DNA of 64,000 nucleotides from NCBI GenBank assembly GCA_016647705.1, contig CM028338.1, positions 37,582,676 to 37,646,675 of the forward strand. Direction: 5' to 3'. This DNA is from Eucommia ulmoides. Its lineage: Eukaryota; Streptophyta; Magnoliopsida; Garryales; Eucommiaceae. Under the pieces are notes generated by a model. That model worked only from the letters and a program-made list of their open reading frames with translations, did not search any database and was not told the origin of the DNA. Positions 56,605 to 64,000 of the stretch are shown here, in pieces. Position 1 is the stretch's first letter. Each line of letters starts with the position of its first letter. The position numbers and the translations under genes were made by a program.

Positions 56605-57260
56605 AATTAATAAAATTTTACCTTCTCATTTTTCAGGTCTGTCTCCATTTGAAAAGTTGTATGGTTATGCTCTTAATTATTCTTCCTTAAGAGTATTTGG
56701 GTGCACTTGCTTTGTTCTTCGATCGAGTGTAGAGCGTAGTAAGTTATCTTCTCGTCTGCAATTTTTGTCTTCCTAGGTTATGGTGAGGGACAAAAGGGAT
56801 ATCATTGTTTTTATCTAGTTGTACAAAAACTGTATGTGTCCCGTCATGTTGTGTTTCTTGAGCATATACATTTCTTCTCTATTCCTGATAGTACACACAA
56901 CTTGACTAAATATGAACTCATTTCCATTGATAATTTCTTTAATAACACAGATAGTTTATCTCCTCAAAACCCATGCACTACAGATATTGACCCACCTCCT
57001 GCATCTCGACCTCATGTTCACACTGGTTGTTATGCAGGTACTGATGTTTTTAGTGTTTCCTCTCTTTCGACGGCCAACCAAGAACCTTCTCAGACTGTGG
57101 ATCCCCCTTCTCACTATCCTCAGTGTATTCGTAAGTCCACTGGTATACCAGATTTTGTTTACTCTTGTTATTCAAATTCTTTTATTTCATTTTTAACCTC
57201 TATTCACGGTCTCTTTGAGCCTTTATCCTATAAAGAGGCAATACTTGATCTTTTTTGGTA
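56605..57260 (+). pseudogene. Copia B: integrase C-terminus and linker
   Basis: FSGLSPFEKLYGYALNYSSL, RVFGCTCFVLRSSVERSKLS, FLGYGEGQKGYHCFYLVVQK and LYVSRHVVFLEHIHFFSIPD run to 56890. The 56836-57261 frame then covers a Ser/Pro-rich linker (NPCTTDIDPPPASRPHVHTG) and LSYKEAILDLFW, the lead-in to RT. A few stops; otherwise well preserved. Confidence 0.87.
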
Positions 57261-58000
57261 ACTGGCTGTGGCTGAGAAGCTCTCTGTTTTACATAAGACG
57301 GATACATGGGATTTAGGACCTTTACCTCCTGGTAAAAGTACAATTGGCTCTCGTTGGGTCTACAAAATTAAAACCAAGTCTGATGGTTTAGTTGAGCGGT
57401 ACAAAGCTTGATTGGTTGCTAAGGGATTTTCTCAACAATATGGTATTGATTATGAGGAGACTTTTGCTCCAGTTGCAAAAATGACAACTATTCGCACTCT
57501 TATTATCATTGCATCTGTTTGTCAGTGGCATATTTCTCATATTGATGTTAAAAATGCCTTTTTGAATGGCGATCTTCAAGAAGAAATTTATATGACTTCT
57601 TCTCCTGGTGTTGCTTATAAGTCTGGAGAAGTTTACAAACTCAAGAAAGCTCTATATGGTCTTAAACATGCACCTCGAGCATGGTTTGAGAAGTTCTCTA
57701 CGGTTATTACTTCTCTTGATTTTCACCCAAGTAATCATGATTCTGCTCTGTTTATAAAGTGTACTACTATAGGCTATATTCTACTTTCTTTATATTTGGG
57801 TCAGAATTATCTCGTCGGTTTGAAATGAAGGATTTTGGGGTTTTATGCTACTTGCTAGGTATTGAAGTAGTATTTTCTCTAAAATGCTATCTTTTTTCTC
57901 AGTCTAAATATGCAGCTAACATTCTCGAGCGTGCTTGTCTTACTGATACTCGAACAATTGATTCTCCTCTAGAGGTGAATGTTCGCTATTCACCTTCTAA
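57261..58000 (+). pseudogene. Copia B: reverse transcriptase with deleted catalytic box
   Basis: VAEKLSVLHKTDTWDLGPLP, GSRWVYKIKTKSDGLVERYK, a stop, then the open frame 57412-57828: FSQQYGIDYEETFAPVAKMT, HISHIDVKNAFLNGDLQEEI, YKLKKALYGLKHAPRAWFEK and GYILLSLYLG. Here it jumps to SELSRRFEMKDFGVLCYLLG. The Y-V-D-D catalytic box and about 18 residues around it are deleted, with a frame change, so this RT cannot be active. Confidence 0.88.
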
Positions 58001-58655
58001 TGGTGCCCTTTTGTCAGACCTTATATCATACTATTGTTGGCAGTTTGGTCTATCTAACCATTACTCACTCGGACATTGCCCGCGTTGTTCACATCTTCAG
58101 TCAGTTTGTCACTTATCCTCCTACAGTTCATTGGGGACACTATTTTTCACAGTCTCTTACTTTCATCGACCTCATCTTTGGAGTTATATGCCTACTCTGA
58201 TACTGATTGGACTAGTGATCTCGCAGATCGCAAGTCTATCAGAGGTTTGTGTGTATTTTTGGGTGATTATCTTATTTCACAGAAGAGCAAGAAGCAGGCT
58301 GTTGTTTCTAAATCCTCCACGGAAGTTGAGTATCGTGCAATGGTATCCACTACCACCGAAATAGTTTAGTTGCGTTGGTTACTTGCAGATATGGGTGTTT
58401 CTCTTTCTCATCCCATTTCCATGTAGTGTGATAACAAGAGTGCTATTCAAATTGCTCACAATTCAGTCTTCCATGAGTGGACTAAGTACATCAAAATTGA
58501 TTGTCATCTCACTCGTCATCACCTTCAATACTATTACTTTGTCTTTCGTGTCATCCTCCATGCAAATTGCCGACTTGTTCACCAAGTCGCATTCTATTTC
58601 TCATTTTCGTTTTTTGGTTGGCAAACTCTCGATGCTTCTTGCAACAACATCGTGA
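58001..58655 (+). pseudogene. Copia B: RNase H
   Basis: YHTIVGSLVYLTITHSDIAR, SSLELYAYSDTDWTSDLADR, KSIRGLCVFLGDYLISQKSK and KQAVVSKSSTEVEYRAMVST, a stop at 58367, then WLLADMGVSLSHPISMx, CDNKSAIQIAHNSVFHEWTK and IDCHLTRHHL in broken frames, and IADLFTKSHSISHFRFLVGK to 58655. Followed by the purine tract GAAGAGGGA and the LTR. Confidence 0.86.
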
Positions 58656-58668
58656 GTTTGAAGAGGGA

Positions 58669-58870
58669 TATTAGAGTTATTATTAATACTACTACTAAGG
58701 CCAGAATAGTCTTTTATTTGCTTTCTAGATCTTTCCATTGTATGCTTATATAAGTTTCTCTTTTCTAGATTTTCTATTACATTCCTGTATCATTTTTTCA
58801 GAGATAATAAATCATAGTCTCTGTTTCTATTTTTTTATTTAGATTTTATGTTTGTTCATTGTTCTTCACG
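58669..58870 (+). repeat. Copia B 3' LTR
   Basis: TATTAGAGTTATTATTAATA to TGTTCATTGTTCTTCACG (final CA changed to CG), followed by GAAAG. Confidence 0.88.
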
Positions 58871-59460
58871 GAAAGAACATGTGATTTTGAATAGACCAAG
58901 GGATTTAGATGTAGTAGGCAGACCATCCACCATCTGTCGAATCTGGAGTCGATTAGCGTTCCCAATAGTGATAGAATCCTCTCCTTGGTAAGGGTAGGCC
59001 ACATTGAGATTTTGAAAATCATTAGTTATGTGATTTGTATTCCCATTGTCAAAATACCAGTTCTGATTGGCCCCCATTGGTTGAAACAGTGGTTGCATAA
59101 GCTTTAGTGGCCGGTCCATGGTTCTGATTTGAATTGTTCCCCAATATTGTTGACTAGGAGTGGTTGCTAGACAACTCACCGGTAGATTTTCAATGGCATT
59201 CCATTGAACAATTTCTGCATTTGAAGAATTGTAATTGGAGTCTGATGTGGTTGAAGAAGATGAAATAGATGTTGGGCATGGCTTTGTACCATCTACGTAC
59301 TCAAGTAAGTAGTTTGCATCAAGTAAGTAGTTTGCTTTTAATGCGGTCCCGTTTGTTTCCTCCATAGCATATATTTTTCACTATCTAATCTGATTGTAAC
59401 CGTTGCACCCAAATTTGAAACGAGAAAGGTGTAGCTTGGGGGTAAATTTACAAACGTCAT
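58871..59460 (-). pseudogene. Copia C (right copy): gag start and protease
   Basis: Minus strand. The likely gag start is the ATG at 59460-59458: MTFVNLPPSYTFLVSNLGAT then VTIRLDSEKYMLWRKQT. After a frame change, the open frame down to 58856 gives YLLEYVDGTKPCPTSISSSS and the protease region NQNWYFDNGNTNHITNDF, IGNANRLQI. The active site D-S/T-G is D-N-G. Most of the gag core and zinc knuckle are deleted between PCP and the protease. An 18-bp tandem repeat (GCAAACTACTTACTTGAT-like) lies at 59302-59338. It joins 48313-48558 across Copia B. Confidence 0.83.
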
Positions 59461-59999
59461 AGCGGAAGCAATTATTCAAGATCAAGAATTTTGGCATTGG
59501 CTAAGGGTTTTGGTATCATAAAACAAAATGAGAAATATAAGAGAATCCATTGATGAACAAGAGTGAAGGTAAGCCTCGAAAATCTGTAGCTCTTTCATTG
59601 CATGGTTATATTCAGTACTTGTTGTATTTATAGGCTTTATAATATATAGATACGGATTATAGTTACAATAGAAAGCTTTAACAAAATCGAACAACTTCTA
59701 TTCTTGAGATACTTCCAATGGTTTGATGAAATGACCAATAGAGCACTTCAGCTGAAAATTAGTTAAAAATAATTTGATAAAAATTGAGGCTCCTATTCTC
59801 TAGTCCTATACAAAATTTTCTTCACTTAATTCGTCGTGTTAGAATAAAAATTTATTATTTTGCCCTTCTAATAATTTGAGACATTTTTCTACTTCTGGAT
59901 TTACTCGAAAAATAAAATAAATAATACGCCAGTGGTATATAATCCACTTGCTAATCAACTAGTATTATTTTAAAAATCAATTAGTGGACTAGTTCATAA
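59461..59999 (-). other. Upstream of Copia C gag: leader and probable 5' LTR
   Basis: On the minus strand a TATA-like GCCTATAAATACAAC lies at about 59635 and CTCTTATATTTCTC near 59535, as expected for LTR and leader of Copia C. I cannot find a clean PBS or LTR end, so limits are unknown. Confidence 0.4.
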
Positions 60000-60471
60000 G
60001 GGTGGTCATGGCCCGGGGTTCGTCCAGCCCAGCTCTATTTTTTTTAAGACTTGGACTTTAGTTTTAACCCCATAAGTAGGGTTTGGGTTTTGATTTTTAA
60101 ATCCAATCAAATTTAGGGTTGAGCTTGTGCAAGGCTAATTTTTTTTATGGTCGGCCCAGCTCAACCCGAGGACTATATATATATCAAACAAACCCAATAC
60201 AATAATATTTTTGTGTTTATATTTATGTATTTAATATTTATGGTTTATATTTTAGTATTTTTGTTATAGTGTTTATATTTATGTTTTACTATTTATTTTT
60301 CAAATTAAAAAATAAAAATAAAAATTATAGGGCCAGACCTAGACTTGATTATTTTGGTAAAGTCGGACTTGGACATGAAAGTGAGGTCTGACCATAGAGC
60401 CAGGTTGGGTTAGGGCCTAGTATTTTTTTTGTAATACCCTAACTATTGCCCAGTCAGGCGCATAACCACCC
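60000..60471. mobile_element. MITE-like element
   Basis: Ends GGGTGGTCATGGCCCGGGG and, inverted, GGGTGGTTATGCGCC. Inside, CGGCCCAGCTCAACCCGAG (60154-60172) faces CCAGGTTGGGTTAGGGCC (60400-60417). 472 bp, no coding sequence. No convincing target duplication, so superfamily is not assigned. Confidence 0.5.
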
Positions 60472-60778
60472 CAACTATTTCATACTCCAACTAGTTGATT
60501 ACGTTACAGTGCTCTTTAGTTTATCTTTTAATTGAACTCAACTTCAAAATAATGCACAATTTTTTTAACGAATAAATTCAACCATAAAAATGAAGAAACT
60601 CCTCACGAAAAATGAAGATGATGTGCAAGAACATATTGGAATTCCATTAACAAGTATTGAGGAAAAAACACAAACGAAATGGAAAACAGGTTGAGAAAGA
60701 AAACAATAACGACACTTGATGATGATTAATGAAGACATTTTTTGGTAGGTTAATCAAAGCATTTTATAGAGTTCGTTG
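60472..60778. other. AT-rich spacer
   Basis: Nothing recognised. Confidence 0.5.
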
Positions 60779-61797
60779 GTGTCGGAAAATGGTTCCACCA
60801 GCAGTATGGTCTGGTCAGCCCACGCGTGGAGAGTTGGTGATGATCTGGAGAACGTCTTCGACGGAGTTGGATGCCTCAAACCTTCTAAACCTTGATCCTG
60901 CACTTGTTCGAGCTGGAGAGGCGCTGTCCGGCCGGGCCTTCAGGTCGGTACCTGCACACACGACCTGCCAGGGTGTTCCCGACGTGTCCCCTCCGGCGTG
61001 AGAGTAAGAGTTCGGGGGAAAGCAAATGAGGTCGCTTGGATAAAATAAAATTGTTACATCTTATTTGCAACCTTTTGAAAGGCTTGCCAATGCCTTCTTT
61101 TTATAGGCGAGAACGCCATTAGCATCCTGAAAATTAGGGCCTTAAGATCGGTTATCCACCCTAATTTAGCGCGTAGAGAGCGTGCGGAGAATTAGAGTTA
61201 TAGGCCTAGGCCTTTGTCATCTGGTAGAGAAACCCATAAGCCAGGCCTGTTAAGACTAATGGTCCGACCCAAGCACCGAGGTGAAGGTCAGGATGGCCAC
61301 GCCGACCTCACCCTCGTCAGTGATATCTTCTGTCTATGCTGGAGATTCTTGCTTGGCGAGGTCGGGATGGTCACGCCGACCTTTCTCTCACCGGGAGGTT
61401 GGTCGATTTTCACCCACATCAGGTGCCCCCCAAGCCTTAGCGTGGAAATATAACATAAGACGTTGAGGGTTCTGATCAAGGTTTGCTGGAGAATAGGATT
61501 TCGGGCTCGGGGTGATACAACTCGGCATCGCAAGACAGCTGGACATCAAAACTGAGCCCGGTTGTCCCTTATCTAGCTTCCGCAAAAAGCCTAACTGCAA
61601 ATTGCCTAGATGTGCGACACGTAGCCTGACAGCGTGCGGATCGAAGCTTTGCCCATCATCCGATTAACGTAACGATTCGACTTCTTGACCAGCCTATAAA
61701 TAGGCACTTTATTTCTCATTTCTTCTTCGCACTAGAGTATGCGTGAAAGCTCTACTCGACCTCATAGCACGATACTCTCTCTCTTCTCCCTCAAATC
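60779..61797 (+). other. GC-richer block upstream of a transposon gene; possible LTR or promoter
   Basis: Base composition shifts sharply upward in GC. Starts at TGTCGGAAAATGGTTCCACC, which could be an LTR start. It contains AGGTCGGGATGGTCACGCCG near 61359, close to an earlier AGGTCAGGATGGCCACGCCG (61284). A TATA-like CCTATAAATAGGCAC at 61693 lies about 100 bp before the first ATG of the downstream frame. A second LTR, if any, is outside the window. Confidence 0.4.
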
Positions 61798-64000
61798 ATG
61801 TTTTCATTTTTTTCTTTGAGGTACAACCCATCCAAGTCTGAACGGACCAGAGCAAAATCCCCTATTCAGCATATCGAGCTCAGCTCGTCTATCACAGAGG
61901 TCGATGCCCCAAAGGTCAAGTGGAAGACCTCGTCGTCCGAGAGTGCCCGTTGGTCGGTCGGAGTGGGGACCTCCCAATCTCCTGGTGAGGCAAATGGTCC
62001 TCGACGTCATAGGGCAAGAAGTGAGGCGGGATCTTCTGGGGGCCTCATTGTTGAGCTCAACGCAGGTCCTCCCATCCAGCTTGATGCTGAGGGCCCGTCC
62101 ATCCCAGAGGCCGCAGCCACTTCATCCTCGTCGAGTTGGGCTTCAACGACTAGTCTGATTTCTAACTGACTCATCTGCGAGGTCTCTCCTAAAGCTCTGG
62201 TCTGGCAGGTGGAACCCAAGCTAACAAAGAAGGATGTGAAAACCTTCCGCTCCAAGTACGCCTTCCCCAGCTCGGTGTTCCTATTAGTTCCTGGGAAAGA
62301 TTGTGCTTCTCCGAAGGGGTACATCTCGATGTACAAGAAACAACTGCTAGCCAGCCTGCGCTTTCCAATTCACCCCTGGGTGCGGGCCGTCTGTTGGGCC
62401 CTCGGGCTCTGTCCGTTGCATCTCGCTCCCAACAACATGCAGATGGTGGTGGCATTTCACGTCATCTGCATGACCGAGGGCATTAAGCCATCCATAAAGC
62501 TATTCCGGGCTCTTTTCCTTACAAAGTCGATGCTCGGTAGAGAAGGGTTGGTATTACATCACTATCCAGAAGAAATTCATCCATGGCTATGATGACTCCA
62601 TCAAGGATTGGAAGCCCAACTTCTTATTTCTCGGAGGGAAATGATGGGAGTTCAGCTCGGCTGCTGACATGGACCACCCAATCCAGATGCATTGGATGAC
62701 CGTGGTAAGTACCAGCCTGGCATGAGTTTATTATTTTTTCCTTCTCGGTAGATCTTCCTGACTTTTTCTTTTTTGCATTTTCAGCCTAGAAGAAAAACAA
62801 GTCAAGCCCGGAGATCATTGTGTAGAGAGACCGGGTGGTGAAGACTAAATTCAACTATGTTAAGTCGCTGATCTCGTCATCTCTATACGACATCTACTTT
62901 TGGAGCGATCCATTCCTCCCTGCGCCAGTTTTAAAGAGAAGCTCGAAGAACAGTAAGACGTCTTACCGCAACTCGGTTACTTTTTCGCACTTGGGAGTTT
63001 TTTGTAATTCTTGTTCTGACTGTCGTTGTCTTTCTTGTAGTCATGGACATTGAGGTAATGCAGAGGTTGGCCATAGAACAAGTCGAGTAGGAAGCAGCTG
63101 GAGATGGTTCTCAGCAGGCTGACTCACACCACGGCTCACAGCAAGGTTCTCGGCCCAGAGAGAGAAGCCAATGGATGGAACACACATCAGCTCGGTCAAC
63201 CTCCTATGGGACCCCTATGAGATCGACGTCAGCGAGCGAGGCCTCGACATCGGTGCGAAGGCCCTCGACCCCAGTGGTATCCATACTCCTGGAGGAGAAG
63301 AGCCTGACCCCTGTTGGGATGAGAAAGAAAGAAAAAAGGAAGGTGAGCACGGTCGAGATGGTAGCCGAGCCCCATAAAAATAGCAGGAGAGAGGGCCAGC
63401 CAAGGTAGACCAGGATGTTCGTCAATGATACTGGCCTCTAGCTCGACCGTCTTCCTTGATACGCCTGCCATACTCTTGAGCTTCATCTACAAGATCACCC
63501 CCTGAAGACCAAAGCCGGTCTGACACCATGCTCGCCTCCAAGTTGTATAAGGACGCTTTGTTTGTGAGTTTTTTGTCTTGGTTATATTTCTGGACTTTGC
63601 AAATATTTCTATTTTTTCATCCTCACTGACTCCTTATTTATGCAAAACCTCTACAAGGTTGCAAAGATGGGGCTGCGCCTCTACCGGACCAATGAAAAGG
63701 CCAACAACTGGGAGGATGAGAAGATTGAGCTGATTTCAAGTAGCAACACCACCCTTGAGAGGACGCACGATTTGAAAGAGGCAGCAAAGAAGCACCAAGC
63801 TGAGGTCGACCAGCTGAGGAAGGATAAAGAAGAGTTGGCGAAGGACAAGCAATCCTTGATCAAACTAGCCGAGGAGCTCAAGATCAGGGCCAACACGGCG
63901 ATCAAAAAACTTGAGAAGTGTGTAGTTGATCAGGCGGCAGCAGTGGAGTAGGCCAAGAGGGAAACTGTAGAGACCTGGAAAATGAGCCAAGACTACAGAA
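61798..64000 (+). pseudogene. Plant transposon-type gene (putative gypsy-type transposon domain, coiled coil), broken, runs off the window
   Basis: Exon 1 starts MFSFFSLRYNPSKSERTR with a Ser/Ala-rich low-complexity part, one in-frame TAA (62167-62169), then FPSSVFLLVPGKDCASPKGY, KKQLLASLRFPIHPWVRAVC, HLAPNNMQMVVAFHVICMTE and IKLFRALFLTKS, similar to the plant 'putative gypsy type transposon' domain family (Transposase_28). A +1 shift near 62545 and a TGA follow. Candidate introns: 62705-62784 (GTAAGT..CAG), 62953-63040 (GTAAGA..TAG) and 63564-63645 (GTGAGT, acceptor changed to CAA). The 3' part (63640-63951) is a charged coiled coil: LYKVAKMGLRLYRTNEKANN, HQAEVDQLRKDKEELAKDKQ, then a TAG. 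Function is unknown. Confidence 0.68.

Larger units (their letters stand above)
48559..58870 (+). mobile_element. Copia B: Ty1/copia with two nested long-LTR insertions
   Basis: LTRs of 205 and 202 bp (TATTAGAGTTATTATTA to TTCATTG-TCTTCAC-A/G) and a perfect GAAAG duplication (48554-48558 and 58871-58875). Order: PBS, gag, protease, [SIRE-type fragment 50670 to ~53880], GAG-pre and integrase, [solo LTR 54487-56599], rest of integrase, linker, RT, RNase H, purine tract, LTR. All coding parts are broken. It sits in the gag/protease-integrase region of minus-strand Copia C. Its 5' end is duplicated at 14057-14578. Confidence 0.92.

Noticed and set aside
59500-59520. TGGTATCAT considered as a plus-strand primer binding site
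   Set aside because: Copia C runs on the minus strand here and no LTR end precedes the motif on the plus strand.
61214-61600. Several overlapping frames on both strands in the GC-rich block
   Set aside because: GC-rich DNA keeps frames open by chance; no domain seen, and the block precedes the TATA-like box of the downstream gene.
62007-62455. Minus-strand frames opposite the Transposase_28-like exon
   Set aside because: Shadows of the plus-strand frame.

Overview
The window looks like an AT-rich, repeat-dense stretch of a flowering-plant nuclear genome, probably not a grass. The evidence is the combination of Ty1/copia and Ty3/gypsy LTR retrotransposons with plant-type initiator-Met tRNA primer sites, a PIF/Harbinger element, a Mutator-like element carrying a plant host exon, GT-AG introns, and a broken cluster of NB-ARC/LRR resistance-gene paralogues. 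I cannot name the species. I see no intact cellular gene, no tRNA or rRNA gene and no CRISPR array. Almost every coding stretch is a degraded transposon or a pseudogene.

Layout. (1) 1-14,578: a minus-strand copia (here Copia C, left copy) lies in pieces at 363-562, 2265-2421, 7233-7545, 7574-7933 and 13408-14056. It was split by a Harbinger element (563-2261), a plus-strand copia (Copia A, 2422-7232), a solo LTR (8055-9778) and further LTR debris. A 5' stub of another copia (Copia B) sits at 14057-14578. (2) 14,572-34,675: a tandem cluster of five broken NLR units (A-E), all on the plus strand. They are interrupted by Copia D (21355-26611) and by solo LTRs at 18504-19781, 28374-30514, 31027-32704 and 33112-33903. 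A last LRR exon ends at 34675. (3) 35,985-49,079: a second, direct-orientation copy of the 10825-14578 segment. It was later expanded by a fold-back element (36247-36978) and by the non-coding Gypsy E (39814-48307). Gypsy E itself contains a Pack-MULE-like element (41371-43814) with the first coding exon of an NADP-malic enzyme gene. (4) 48,559-58,870: Copia B, carrying a truncated long-LTR SIRE-type copia (50670 to about 53880) and a solo LTR of the same type (54487-56599). (5) 58,871-59,460: the gag/protease end of Copia C, right copy. (6) 60,000-64,000: a MITE-like element, then a more GC-rich degraded transposon gene with introns that runs off the window.

The insertions can be ordered from target-site duplications and empty sites. 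Copia C landed first. Copia B then landed inside it (GAAAG duplication). The joint segment was then duplicated on both sides of the NLR cluster. After that Gypsy E entered only the right copy, since the left copy keeps its uninterrupted GTGAT site, and the MULE landed inside Gypsy E (9-bp duplication). The most notable items are the captured malic-enzyme exon, the datable nest, the direct repeats bracketing the NLR cluster, and the shared breakpoint of the NLR units next to TA microsatellites.
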